Source: a virus
DNA: 44,731 nt
IMG/VR virus record: IMGVR_UViG_3300007734_000697
Location: 1-44,731 of that record
Strand: one strand, 5' to 3'
Positions within the stretch are counted from its first letter, which is position 1. Every line of letters starts with the position of its first letter. Under the pieces are notes generated by a model, which saw only the letters and a program-made list of their open reading frames with translations, had not been told where the DNA came from and searched no databases. Below are positions 1-8,384 of the stretch, piece after piece. Both the position numbers and the translations under genes were made by a program.

Positions 1-120
1 AACTTTTTGAATGGCGATATTTTTGAAAATGTAGTAATTGTTGTTTTAAGTATTACTCTAGTAGTTGTTTTAAGCATGGTATACCTATTCCTAAACCTTT
101 TTCAATGGATATTCAATTAA
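1..120 (+). CDS. 3' end of membrane-anchored HTH protein (full gene at 44293-44724)
   Basis: This is the last part of the HTH gene that starts at 44293, repeated here because the two window ends overlap. It encodes the hydrophobic C-terminus and the TAA stop. It is not a separate gene. Confidence 0.9.
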   Translation, partial: NFLNGDIFENVVIVVLSITLVVVLSMVYLFLNLFQWIFN

Positions 121-127
121 AATTACG
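1..127. repeat. Left copy of 127-bp terminal overlap
   Basis: These 127 bases are identical to 44605-44731. The length is that of a common maximum k-mer of short-read assemblers, so this is best read as the overlap of a circular assembly graph and not as a biological terminal repeat. Joining the ends gives a 44,604-bp circle. Confidence 0.95.
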
Positions 128-156
128 AATCAAAAATAAAATTACGGAGAAAAAAG

Positions 157-285
157 ATGTTAAACCCATGTCCTAACTGCCAATGCACAGCCCAAAAAGG
201 CCACTGTTTCAAATGGGAAGGATTAATCTGCAAATATTGCAATAAACACTTCGATACAGTAGAAAAATGTGAGTGTAGAAAATGA
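157..285 (+). CDS. Small zinc-ribbon protein, 42 aa
   Basis: ATG at 157 follows a good ribosome site (ACGGAGAAAAAAG). The 42 residues contain CPNCQC near the N-terminus, CKYC in the middle and CEC at the end, enough cysteines for one zinc site. The stop overlaps the next start as ATGA at 282-285, so the two genes are translationally coupled. Function unknown; it belongs to the early rightward run of tiny genes. Confidence 0.7.
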   Translation: MLNPCPNCQCTAQKGHCFKWEGLICKYCNKHFDTVEKCECRK

Positions 286-572
286 AGATGGTTATTATTT
301 CTGATCTATTTTGTACTAAATGTGGAAAAATATTTGATGAGGAGCATATTTGTATCCCTTGTAATGAAATAATGATACAGAGCGGCGATCCTATTTTTAA
401 ATGTAATACCTGTGGCGAACTATGGGCTATGCCGGATCATGGACTTGATGAATTTGGTATAAGAAAAAACCCAAAAGGACTTTTAGAGCACACTTGCTCA
501 AAAAAGAGATTAAAAGATTATATTGATGTAAATCACACTGTTTTGAATGAAAATAAAATAGATGAGTTGTAA
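282..572 (+). CDS. Zinc-ribbon hypothetical protein, 96 aa
   Basis: The start overlaps the preceding stop (ATGA). Residues 11-28 contain CTKC and CIPC and residues 41-44 CNTC, with a further Cys near residue 72, so two zinc ribbons are likely. A second in-frame ATG two codons later could be the true start. Role unknown; small Cys-rich proteins in phage early operons often bind nucleic acid or protein, but nothing here shows which. Confidence 0.7.
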   Translation: MKMVIISDLFCTKCGKIFDEEHICIPCNEIMIQSGDPIFKCNTCGELWAMPDHGLDEFGIRKNPKGLLEHTCSKKRLKDYIDVNHTVLNENKIDEL

Positions 573-741
573 CTCTTGCGCCTGTATTTCAAAAGGATTT
601 AAGCATCATAGACATGTCCCATGTCTTCACCGTGAAGTATGCGGTAGATGTAATAAGAATTGGGTAGATATTTTTAATTGCCAATGCAATAGAGTTGAGA
701 CAGTTCAAAAATTTAATCAAAGAAAAGACATTTATGACTAG
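562..741 (+). CDS. Zinc-ribbon hypothetical protein, 59 aa
   Basis: This frame opens at ATG 562, inside the end of the previous gene, and stops with TAG at 739-741. It encodes MSCNSCAC at the N-terminus, then CGRC and CQC, with several His residues. It is the third Cys-rich protein in a row. The tight overlap and Cys spacing support it as real. Function unknown. Confidence 0.6.
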   Translation: MSCNSCACISKGFKHHRHVPCLHREVCGRCNKNWVDIFNCQCNRVETVQKFNQRKDIYD

Positions 742-756
742 AAGGAGATCGATTAC

Positions 757-1215
757 ATGACTGTACACCATTGCAATGAAAAAGATATTCATAAGCCATT
801 TAAATATCTAAGCACAAATATTCAGAGAGCCATATTAAAGAGCAATTTAGAGCTATATTCAAAGCTAGAGTCTTCATTGTATGGAAAAGAAAAATTATTC
901 TACTCAAAGAAAGTATTAGACACTAAGAATAGGCTAGAGGTATTACTTCCGATTCAAAAAGAGCCAATCAAAGAGATTGTATTTGAGCCAATCATAAAAA
1001 TAGAAAGTATAGTAAAAAAGAAAATTAAATTTAAGTATCGCCCAGTAAAGTCTCTATCTTTTGCCGAGAATATACTAAATTTCAGAACTAAGAATGGTTT
1101 ATCAAGACCAGACTTGGCACTTTTATTAGGGGTAGGAAATGATGCAGTTTATAGATGGGAAACAGGGAAAAGGGGTATTACAAGTACAATATTAGGAAGA
1201 TTGAAAGAAATATAA
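757..1215 (+). CDS. Cro/C1-type HTH protein, 152 aa
   Basis: A strong AAGGAG site precedes the ATG. The first 100 residues are basic and unrecognised. Residues about 103-150 form an XRE-type helix-turn-helix: NILNFRTKNGLSRPDLALLL, then a recognition helix containing VGNDAVYRWETGKR. The HTH at the extreme C-terminus is unusual, since most phage repressors carry it first. Probably a DNA-binding regulator of the rightward genes. Confidence 0.75.
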   Translation: MTVHHCNEKDIHKPFKYLSTNIQRAILKSNLELYSKLESSLYGKEKLFYSKKVLDTKNRLEVLLPIQKEPIKEIVFEPIIKIESIVKKKIKFKYRPVKSLSFAENILNFRTKNGLSRPDLALLLGVGNDAVYRWETGKRGITSTILGRLKEI

Positions 1216-1285
1216 ATTGAATAATACGCCTATAGATAAATTGTAACTACCCGTTTATACTTTTATTGAAGCGATTAATTACTTC

Positions 1286-1346
1286 CCGATATGTGGTGTT
1301 GTCGGTACTCATATCACTGGTGAGTAGAAATCCCGAAAGCCAGTGA
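1286..1346 (+). ncRNA. Structured leader: hairpin plus H-type pseudoknot
   Basis: A 150-base gap holds a 4-bp hairpin (1286-1289 with 1302-1305), directly followed by two interlocked helices: TACTCA 1306-1311 with TGAGTA 1321-1326, and TCACTGG 1314-1320 with CCAGTGA 1340-1346. The second helix starts inside the loop of the first, which makes an H-type pseudoknot with a 13-nt third loop. The Shine-Dalgarno AGGAG of the next gene begins 8 nt after it. A competing helix, GATATG 1288-1293 with CATATC 1310-1315, would break the first pseudoknot stem. This looks like a translational switch; I do not recognise a known riboswitch class. Confidence 0.5.
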
Positions 1347-1365
1347 AAAATATAGGAGATATAAA

Positions 1366-1500
1366 ATGAAATATGAATCAAAAGAATCAAAGGAAAGCCC
1401 TTTTCTATGTATGCCTAAAATCAAAGACTCTGGTACCGCTAAAATGAATCTTAAAAGTTCTAATGAGACCTCAGGCAAAATTGGCAAATTGGAAAAATAA
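1366..1500 (+). CDS. Small hypothetical protein, 44 aa
   Basis: ATG follows TATAGGAGATATAAA, a good ribosome site that sits immediately after the pseudoknot. The product is short, rich in Lys and Ser, has no membrane segment and is not recognised. The next gene starts three bases after its stop. Confidence 0.55.
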   Translation: MKYESKESKESPFLCMPKIKDSGTAKMNLKSSNETSGKIGKLEK

Positions 1501-1502
1501 TA

Positions 1503-1643
1503 ATGCCTTTAAAGTCTGGGAAGAATAAAAAAGTTATTTCAGATAATATTTCTACTGAAATAAAGTACGGAAAACCTAAAAAACAAGCGATTGCCATAGC
1601 TCTTTCTAAAGCTGGGCTTTCAAAAAAGAAGGGTAAAAAATGA
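1503..1643 (+). CDS. DUF6496-like small basic phage protein, 46 aa
   Basis: The sequence begins [17 protein letters not shown] and continues with [16 protein letters not shown], the arrangement of a widespread family of short phage proteins (MPLKxGxSxKxISxNI... PxKQAVAIAL). The family has no established function. The stop overlaps the next ATG (ATGA at 1640-1643). Confidence 0.7.
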   Translation: MPLKSGKNKKVISDNISTEIKYGKPKKQAIAIALSKAGLSKKKGKK

Positions 1644-1948
1644 AAAAACCTAAAAGTGTGTTCAGTAGTGCTATTGAGAAAATTGAAAAACCTAAATTAA
1701 GTTCTATAAAATCTACATTTCAACCTAAAATGATTTCTGGTAATAAACCAGGAAAGTTTTCCGCCACCCTCCAAAAGCAAATTAAACCAGGAAAATCTGT
1801 CGGTATTGCCATCCCTATTTCTAAAAATACCGCTCAAAAAGCAATTAAATTAGCAAAGGTTTCATCGGGAATAAAGCCTACAAAATCGCCTCTAATTACA
1901 GCTGGAAAAGAGAAAAAATTAACTTTCAAATCCCCTAAATTTAAATAA
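1640..1948 (+). CDS. Lysine-rich basic protein, 102 aa
   Basis: Coupled to the previous gene by ATGA. The protein is strongly basic throughout (many Lys, few acidic residues) and low in complexity, with repeated K-P and K-S pairs. It has no predicted membrane segment. It may bind DNA or RNA or be a minor capsid-associated protein; no family recognised. Confidence 0.65.
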   Translation: MKKPKSVFSSAIEKIEKPKLSSIKSTFQPKMISGNKPGKFSATLQKQIKPGKSVGIAIPISKNTAQKAIKLAKVSSGIKPTKSPLITAGKEKKLTFKSPKFK

Positions 1949-2157
1949 TGTTGAAAAAAGTCATTATCCAAAAAGATGAATTTAAAAAAAAGCTTGAAAC
2001 TGTTAGGTATTGGCATAAGAATGGCTTCTCTACTGCCGCCTCTATTACCTTGAATACATGCATATGTCTTCATTTAAATGGGTATGATTGGATTCCTGAG
2101 GAAAATAAGGCAAATTTAGTATCTCTTTATAATTGGACAAATTATTATCTTGGATAG
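1948..2157 (+). CDS. Hypothetical protein, 69 aa
   Basis: Starts on TAATG, sharing a base with the previous stop. Mixed-charge, Trp- and Tyr-containing small protein ending just inside the large terminase gene. A role beside the terminase is possible from position only. Confidence 0.6.
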   Translation: MLKKVIIQKDEFKKKLETVRYWHKNGFSTAASITLNTCICLHLNGYDWIPEENKANLVSLYNWTNYYLG

Positions 2158-3697
2158 AGAGCACGCTACTAAAAAACTTCAAGAACTAAAGATAAAGAGG
2201 GATAAGCTCTTAAAAGAAGAGCAGCTAGCTAATGATAAAATACTTAGATTTGAGAGACAGAATAAGTCTCTCTTTCTGGGTCATGAAGGGAAGGACTACT
2301 TAGGTCCACACGGAACATGGCGGCATAACTCTCTACAGAAAGAGGCCTATAGAAAATGGTTAGACCCTGGGATGAAAATTCTTACCCTCACAGGCGCAAA
2401 CCGAATTACCAAGAGCTTTACTTCTTTTCAGCTTATTATGGCCGCTATTAGAGGTCAGTTTGCATGGGAAGACCCGGCGTTGCTAGGGCATCATTGGCAA
2501 ATTCTTGATTGGGAGCCACCTATTAAAGTTAGATGGGTAGGTCAAGACTGGGAAAAGCATATTAAAACGACTCTTGAGCCAAAAATAGACGAGCTATTAC
2601 CCCTTTCATGGGGATTTGAACCTAAAAAGAACAATGTTGGTATTCGCGCGACCTGGATAGACCCTAAAACGGGGGGGTCTATAGAAATTATGACCAACAA
2701 ATCTGAATCAGATATATTTGAAGGGTGGAACGGCCATTTAATCGTTTATGATGAGCCCCCTAAAAGAGATAACCGTGTTGCGTGTGCTCGTGGATTAATA
2801 GATACGGGTGGCCGAGAGATATTTGCCATGACACTTTTAAAAGAGGCCTGGGTAGATACGGAAGTAATTAATATGTCACTTCCAGATGGGTCACCAGATC
2901 CTTCAGTATGGAATATAAATGCGGATATTTCTGTAAATATCGGGTTTGGAATTACGCAAGCCGGAGTAGATCAATTTAAGAAAACATTAAATTCCGATGA
3001 AATTTCTGCTCGTATTGACGGAGTTCCAAGCTATAAGAGTGGGTTAATTCTGAAAATTGATAAAAATAAGCATTTTATAAAAAGATTTGAAATCCCAGCT
3101 CATTGGATGATAGACATATCAATCGATATTGGACTGGCAAAGGGCCATGATATTTTATATATGGCAACCGCATCAGATGGATATAAGTACGTATGCTTTG
3201 AAGAAAAGATCACTGGAAATGGAGATGCTATTGCAGACTCTATCATAAAAAAAATTCAGCGTTATAAATTAAGGGTTAATCGAGTTATATGTGACCCATT
3301 AGCAAAATCAGATCGTAACAATGAAAATACAGTCTGGGAAAAAATTGAAATGGCACTTATGAGGGTTGGAATTTACCTAGAATTAGGTGGTAAAGAAAAA
3401 GAAGATGCGATAATCCTTTTAAATGAAAACCTTCTATGGACAATAAACGGAAATCCGGTACTTTTCTTTTTTCGAGATCTTCCTATAACCACAAGACAGG
3501 TATCAAATTGGATGTGGGCTGATCCTGAGTTGATGAAGACCGGAGAAAAGGTTGTTAAGGCATCTAAAAAAGATGAGGATATGTGTGAGAACTTATATCG
3601 CCTAGCATTGTTAGAAACTCGATATGAGGAGCCATTTGTTTATCAAGAGCAGTCCGACTATAATGAAAAAAACAAAAATCCATTTACGGGGTATTAA
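2150..3697 (+). CDS. terL: Terminase large subunit
   Basis: 515 residues, the usual length for a DNA-packaging motor. Residues 81-89 (TGANRITKS) form a variant Walker A loop with Thr where Gly is usual. LIVYDE at 197-202 is the Walker B with the catalytic Glu. A C-terminal RNase H-like nuclease is suggested by SIDIG near 326 and VICDP near 382. The start is TTG at 2150, overlapping the previous stop by 8 bases; no better start is seen. It drives genome translocation at the portal, encoded next. Confidence 0.93.
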   Translation: MDREHATKKLQELKIKRDKLLKEEQLANDKILRFERQNKSLFLGHEGKDYLGPHGTWRHNSLQKEAYRKWLDPGMKILTLTGANRITKSFTSFQLIMAAIRGQFAWEDPALLGHHWQILDWEPPIKVRWVGQDWEKHIKTTLEPKIDELLPLSWGFEPKKNNVGIRATWIDPKTGGSIEIMTNKSESDIFEGWNGHLIVYDEPPKRDNRVACARGLIDTGGREIFAMTLLKEAWVDTEVINMSLPDGSPDPSVWNINADISVNIGFGITQAGVDQFKKTLNSDEISARIDGVPSYKSGLILKIDKNKHFIKRFEIPAHWMIDISIDIGLAKGHDILYMATASDGYKYVCFEEKITGNGDAIADSIIKKIQRYKLRVNRVICDPLAKSDRNNENTVWEKIEMALMRVGIYLELGGKEKEDAIILLNENLLWTINGNPVLFFFRDLPITTRQVSNWMWADPELMKTGEKVVKASKKDEDMCENLYRLALLETRYEEPFVYQEQSDYNEKNKNPFTGY

Positions 3698-5611
3698 TTG
3701 GCAAGAAAAAAAAATATAGATGGTTTAACCGGAAACGGCATGGAGATTTCCCCTAGCCCACAATCCTTTGAGATTAAAAATCTTGCAGAAGGAATGAGTA
3801 AAGATAAGCTAGATAAGATTGGAAGAGAATTGACAGATGGATATAAAAACGATGTAGAAAGTCTGTCAGAATTAAATAAAATGAGAATCCAGTGGAATAA
3901 GCTTTTTGATTTAGCTTATGAAGAGAAAACATTCCCATGGCCTAAGGCATCTAATATTAAAATCCCAATGATTACAACCGCTTGCTTTAATTTCTATGCA
4001 AGAGCCTTTACAAATGTCTTAGGAAGATTCCCATATTTAAAAGTCTATCCGTTTGGGGCTACTCCGGAGGACTTCGCAAGAGCTCTTAGAGTAGAAAAGC
4101 ATATGAATTTTCAAATTTCATTTGAAATGACAGAGATTTTAGATAATTACCGAAAGCTTTACATGGCGCTTCCAAAAGACGGATCAGCATTTTCAAAGGT
4201 TTATTATGATCCATTCGAGAAAAGAAATGTTTTAGAGCATATCTTACAAGAGGACATTGTGGTTAATTATAATTGTCGTGACTTCTATAAAAGCTATAGA
4301 ACTACCCATGTGCTTTATATGAACTTAAATGAAATTATGAAGCGTGGTAGAACTTACGATGGTCAGAAAGCTATATTTATTAATACTGACGACCTAGGAG
4401 ATCCCGTACAGCCAGATTTACCTGAAATAAAAGTACAGCAAGATAAGAATAACTCTGAAACTCCTCCTATGGCTGATTATACAACTCCCAGACAAGTTTT
4501 AGAAATCCATACATATCTAGATCTTAATGATAGTGGTATTAGAGAGCCGTATATTGCATTTGTAGATTTAATTACATCTCGGGTTTTTAGAATAATTTCA
4601 AGAAAGAATCCTCGTGATCCTAAAAAATTAATGGAGTATTTTACTCTTTACACATTTTTCCCAAACCCCAGTTCTATTTATGGATATGGGTTTGGGCGAT
4701 TACTACTTGCCATAAATCATGTTGCCAATACAAATATAAATCAGATGACCGATTCCGCTACGCTGGCTAATATGCAGACCGGAGTTGTGTCTGCAAAGTC
4801 GGGCATTAAGCGAGGAACATTTAAATTGCAGATGGGAGAATTTACAGAGGTCGATACTCGTGTAGATGATTTATCAAAAGCAATTTTCCCTCTAAAATTT
4901 GAACCTCCTTCTCCTGTATTAATGTCCTTAGTTACATTTTTGCAGGGATATGTAGATAGGATTACAACTGTCACTGAATTATTTACAGGAGGGACACCTA
5001 GATCAGATACTTCGGCTACGGCTACTCAATCAGCTGTACAGCTTGGGATGGTTACTTTTACAAATATTCAGGCCGGATGTGTAGAATCTTTTGGTAGAGA
5101 TTGCAAGAAGATGTATATTAATAACTCTCTTTATCTGGATAAAGAGAAAGAACAATATACGGTTCCAGGGAAAGCTACTGGAGATAATGTTTTAAACTTT
5201 ATTAGCATCGCCGACTATGCCTTAGATGCACGGGTACTTCCTACGGCTGATCCTAAGATAATTTCGAATCAGCAATTAATTCAAAAGGCTGAATATATGT
5301 TTAATGCAGTTATGCAAAATCCTATTTTGGCTCAAAATCCTGAAGCAATTGCAATGGTATTCAAGAATAGACTAGAGGCCATGGAATTGCCCCAATATGA
5401 AATTGATACTCTTGTTGGTCTAATGAATCGAGTTGCAGGAGAGCAGCAGGCCCAGCAGCAGGCTTTGGCACAGCAGCAAGCAGCTGAAAGTCAGGCTATG
5501 CAACAAGCCCATAGTGCTGGGTACGCTACTGGGGCGGCTCATGCTACTAAAGGACATGAAGTAATGCAAAAAATTGAGCAATCTAAAAAGGTTCCTACTA
5601 GAACTGCATGA
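3698..5611 (+). CDS. Portal protein
   Basis: 637 residues directly after terL, beginning with TTG at 3698 one base after the terL stop. The sequence pattern (FPWPKASNIKIP followed by a long mixed domain, and a Gln/Ala-rich tail at about 588-612) fits large portal proteins of podoviruses, which form the dodecameric DNA gate and the docking site for terminase and the gp4-type adaptor. The Gln-rich end may be a coiled-coil barrel extension inside the head. Family assignment rests on position and overall pattern. Confidence 0.85.
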   Translation: MARKKNIDGLTGNGMEISPSPQSFEIKNLAEGMSKDKLDKIGRELTDGYKNDVESLSELNKMRIQWNKLFDLAYEEKTFPWPKASNIKIPMITTACFNFYARAFTNVLGRFPYLKVYPFGATPEDFARALRVEKHMNFQISFEMTEILDNYRKLYMALPKDGSAFSKVYYDPFEKRNVLEHILQEDIVVNYNCRDFYKSYRTTHVLYMNLNEIMKRGRTYDGQKAIFINTDDLGDPVQPDLPEIKVQQDKNNSETPPMADYTTPRQVLEIHTYLDLNDSGIREPYIAFVDLITSRVFRIISRKNPRDPKKLMEYFTLYTFFPNPSSIYGYGFGRLLLAINHVANTNINQMTDSATLANMQTGVVSAKSGIKRGTFKLQMGEFTEVDTRVDDLSKAIFPLKFEPPSPVLMSLVTFLQGYVDRITTVTELFTGGTPRSDTSATATQSAVQLGMVTFTNIQAGCVESFGRDCKKMYINNSLYLDKEKEQYTVPGKATGDNVLNFISIADYALDARVLPTADPKIISNQQLIQKAEYMFNAVMQNPILAQNPEAIAMVFKNRLEAMELPQYEIDTLVGLMNRVAGEQQAQQQALAQQQAAESQAMQQAHSAGYATGAAHATKGHEVMQKIEQSKKVPTRTA

Positions 5612-5889
5612 TAAATCGAAATGACCCCGTAGAGCTTTTAAAATTTAGCTCTATTAAAAGAGTCGTGATGCCAGAAGAATGGAGATTATGGGCTGCTGAT
5701 TTCGTTACGGTAAAATTCGTAGATATTTTATCTGCTATTAGACTCGAGTCTTTAGTAACAATGGGGGAGATTCAAAGTGAAAATCAGGATGTTTTTATTG
5801 CAGAATATAATCGAGAGAGAGGTAAATATGAGTTAATAAATGATATTTTCAATTTACTAGATAAAAAAATGACACCGGAGGAAAAATAA
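5608..5889 (+). CDS. Hypothetical protein between portal and co-chaperonin, 93 aa
   Basis: Coupled to the portal stop by ATGA. A compact acidic-basic protein with no membrane segment. Not recognised. Small genes at this position in related phages are often minor head proteins, but nothing in the sequence confirms that. Confidence 0.65.
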   Translation: MINRNDPVELLKFSSIKRVVMPEEWRLWAADFVTVKFVDILSAIRLESLVTMGEIQSENQDVFIAEYNRERGKYELINDIFNLLDKKMTPEEK

Positions 5890-6251
5890 TGGTCTATGGA
5901 AAACGAAGGGTAAAAAAACTTTATAAGGACTTAGTTTTTATAAAAAAACATAATCTTAAAGCAGACTGGGAAAAGAAAACTACTCTTATAATTCCAGATA
6001 CAGTTCAACCTGCTTTTATAGAGGTAGATGAAGGAACTGTAGTTAAGGTATCTGATGATGTTACAAATGTTCAGCCCGGAGATCATGTTGTTTACTCAAA
6101 ATTCTCTAATGTTAATGTTGGGGAAAGATACGGAGAAGGGCTTGTTGCCGTCCGATCATGTGATATTAATTGGGCTTTTGATTTTATTGATGAAAACGGC
6201 ACTATTATTGATCCTCTATCAGAGGAAAATTCAACGGAGGTTTCTTTATAA
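5889..6251 (+). CDS. GroES-like (Cpn10) co-chaperonin
   Basis: 120 residues that line up with the Cpn10 fold from end to end: an N-terminal strand YKDLVFIKK, a stretch matching the GroEL-contacting mobile loop, LIIPDT at about 33-38, GTVVKVSDD, then QPGDHVVYSKF and a C-terminal VRSCDINW that matches the family's LREEDIL ending. Such proteins cap host GroEL and help fold phage capsid proteins (as T4 gp31 does). Its place between portal and scaffold fits capsid folding. A ribosome site (CCGGAGGAAAAATA) precedes the ATG. Confidence 0.85.
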   Translation: MVYGKRRVKKLYKDLVFIKKHNLKADWEKKTTLIIPDTVQPAFIEVDEGTVVKVSDDVTNVQPGDHVVYSKFSNVNVGERYGEGLVAVRSCDINWAFDFIDENGTIIDPLSEENSTEVSL

Positions 6252-7096
6252 TGGATGGTTTAACACACCCGCAAAATGACCCAAATGTACAAATAGAGAC
6301 TCCAATTGAGATTGTTCCTTCATCTGAACAGCAATCCCCGATCCAAATAGAGCAAGAACCTAGAAAAAATAAACATACTGCTGAAAATCGGATTGCTACC
6401 CTTGTCTGGGAAAAAAATGAAGAAAAGAGACGGGCTGAGTCAGAAAGACAAAAAAATCTAGAGCTTGAACAGAGAATAAAGGCATTAGAATCGAGTTCTG
6501 TTCAAAAAGAAACTCAGGAAAAACTTGCCTTATTAAATCAAAAGAAGGTAGAAGCAATAGAAATTGGCGATGGTCAAGCTATAGTAGCATTAGATAGCCA
6601 GATTTTTTCCATTATGGCTCAAAACCCAGGAGTCACGCCTCCTGTACCAGTTCAAAATCCAAGTGTACAAACCTCAGCATTTAATGCAGATGCTTATTTT
6701 GGGGCTAAATATCCTTGGTACTTGCCAGGAAGCCCATCATATAACCCATCTATGGTTTCTTATTCTGCTCAAGTTGATGTGGCATTAAGAAATGATCCTA
6801 ATTGGGCATCCCAGCCTATTGAAATAAGATTAGATGAGGTTGCCAGAAGAGTAATGGGAGCTTTCCCTCAACAACAAGCGCCGGTAGCCCCTTCTGGCTA
6901 TGTTCCGGTACAATCCCAATTTGCTGGAATTGGAATGGTAGAGCCCTCTAGTCAATTTAGACCGGCTACTACTTCTCAGCAATCTATTCAAATGACTGAG
7001 GAAGAATATAAGTTTATTAAAGGCACAAATCCTCATTTAAAAACGGATTCGGAAATCAGGGATCACTACTTAAAATTACAGGCTTTGGAGGCTTAA
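6251..7096 (+). CDS. Putative scaffolding protein
   Basis: 281 residues with an acidic, Gln/Pro-rich start, a charged coiled-coil region (about 35-105, many Glu/Lys/Arg) and a Pro/Gln-rich C-terminal half. This composition and the position just upstream of the head proteins are typical of internal scaffolds, which assemble with the capsid and leave before packaging. No specific family recognised, so the call is inference from composition and place. Confidence 0.6.
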   Translation: MDGLTHPQNDPNVQIETPIEIVPSSEQQSPIQIEQEPRKNKHTAENRIATLVWEKNEEKRRAESERQKNLELEQRIKALESSSVQKETQEKLALLNQKKVEAIEIGDGQAIVALDSQIFSIMAQNPGVTPPVPVQNPSVQTSAFNADAYFGAKYPWYLPGSPSYNPSMVSYSAQVDVALRNDPNWASQPIEIRLDEVARRVMGAFPQQQAPVAPSGYVPVQSQFAGIGMVEPSSQFRPATTSQQSIQMTEEEYKFIKGTNPHLKTDSEIRDHYLKLQALEA

Positions 7097-7097
7097 A

Positions 7098-7766
7098 ATG
7101 ACCGGAAATATTGATCTTGAAAACATAGTTACTTATGATAAACTTGGAAATGGAGAATACAGATTTACATTTGAAGACGGACATACGGAAACGTGTGCTT
7201 TAACTAAAAGTGAAATAACAAGTGTTTCTTCAAAACTTCGCTGGAAAAAACAAGAAATTGCTAAAAAGCAAGAAGAACAAAAAAATTCCAGTGCACTTTC
7301 GGGTAATATGCCTGCTACAACAGCATCAGATTTATCGGCGCAAGCTGCAAATAGTTTTAACGTTCCAAATCGTCCTTTAAAAGCACTTCTATCAGGAGGC
7401 TTTCGTGATTTAATAAGACCAAAAGATCCCAACATGGTGATTTATTGGGCATCTGCTGAAGAAATGGCAGTACGAAGATCATGGGGATGTCAGTTAGCAC
7501 AGCCGAATCAAGTGGAAGGCAGCGACTGTTTATTTGAGAATGCGTTACCAGGAGAAGTTAATGGATTTATAAATGGAAGAATCGTTTATAAAGAACTAAC
7601 AGCGTTAATTTATTCAAAAGACTTACAAAAACAAATTGAATCAATATGGGCCGATATGGCCGCAGAAGTTGATATACAAAGTGAAGAAAGCTTTGTAGCC
7701 CGAGGGGGAATGTCTCCAAGAGGGTTTAATGATCGAGGAATTATAATACAAAGAGAAGAAAGCTAA
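7098..7766 (+). CDS. Hypothetical head-region protein, 222 aa
   Basis: Follows the scaffold gene by one base. Soluble protein with a charged linker near residue 50-62 (KKQEIAKKQEEQKN) separating two domains. Not recognised. The context suggests a head-assembly or minor structural role. Confidence 0.7.
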   Translation: MTGNIDLENIVTYDKLGNGEYRFTFEDGHTETCALTKSEITSVSSKLRWKKQEIAKKQEEQKNSSALSGNMPATTASDLSAQAANSFNVPNRPLKALLSGGFRDLIRPKDPNMVIYWASAEEMAVRRSWGCQLAQPNQVEGSDCLFENALPGEVNGFINGRIVYKELTALIYSKDLQKQIESIWADMAAEVDIQSEESFVARGGMSPRGFNDRGIIIQREES

Positions 7767-7801
7767 AGTTTCCATTTTTCTCTTTTTGAATTAAGGAAAC
7801 T
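7767..7801. promoter_or_regulatory. Hairpin before the decoration/capsid genes
   Basis: AGTTTCC at 7767-7773 pairs exactly with GGAAACT at 7795-7801 around a 21-nt T-rich loop. It sits in the only sizeable gap of the head region, right before the strong ribosome site of the next gene. It may stabilise or process the capsid messenger. The 3' arm is followed by AAATTTAAAGG and not a T-run, so it is a poor terminator. Confidence 0.35.
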
Positions 7802-7823
7802 AAATTTAAAGGAGAAAAGTAAA

Positions 7824-8363
7824 ATGGCAAATATTAATAGCCCACATGGGTTTATTCCTGTTGACAAATTGACTGACGGCGCGACTACCCCAACTCGAAG
7901 TTATGCGGTAGCCGCCGATCATGCAAGTAATATTTTTATTGGAGACCCAATCATTGCTTTGGGTTCTGGCAATTATGATGTAGGGGCTGCTGCTTCTGGT
8001 ATAGCAAATGCTGCGGTTGCAACCGGCTTTACCGATGCAAACGGAATGCCTTTATTGTACTTGCCAGCCTTAACAGCTGGGTATGTTCTTGGAGTGCCGG
8101 TGGCTGAACAGTTATTTACTATTCAGGCAAGTGCAGGATTTGTTTTAACAAATATCAATACTACAGCCGATTATGTTGCTGGTGCGGGTAGTACCTCTAC
8201 TGGTATTTCAGGATTCCAATTAGATTCAGCTAGTTTTGGTGGTGGCGAACCAACATTACGAATCATTGGGCTAGACCCGGCTACCGGCAATGAATTCGGT
8301 ACAAATGCACAAGTTATTGTTCAGTTTGTTGAAAATATTTACGCAAGTACTACAAGCGTTTAA
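7824..8363 (+). CDS. Putative capsid decoration / minor head protein, 179 aa
   Basis: Preceded by AAAGGAGAAAAGTAAA, one of the strongest ribosome sites in the window. The start MANINSPHGFIPV and following IFIGDPI resemble a common small phage head protein encoded just before the capsid gene. The body is Gly/Ala/Thr-rich beta structure without charged coiled coil. Likely an abundant virion surface protein; assignment by pattern and position. Confidence 0.65.
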   Translation: MANINSPHGFIPVDKLTDGATTPTRSYAVAADHASNIFIGDPIIALGSGNYDVGAAASGIANAAVATGFTDANGMPLLYLPALTAGYVLGVPVAEQLFTIQASAGFVLTNINTTADYVAGAGSTSTGISGFQLDSASFGGGEPTLRIIGLDPATGNEFGTNAQVIVQFVENIYASTTSV

Positions 8364-8384
8364 TAGTAAAAGGAGTAAAAAACA

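Noticed and set aside
1316-1345. Hammerhead ribozyme (CUGGUGA ... CGAAAG)
   Set aside because: The core resembles CUGAUGA/GAAA, but A6 is G, no stem II can form between the two blocks and no proper cleavage triplet with stem I and III partners is found.
7133-7435. 100-codon minus-strand frame in the head region
   Set aside because: Shadow of the 7098-7766 gene; the whole region is transcribed rightward.
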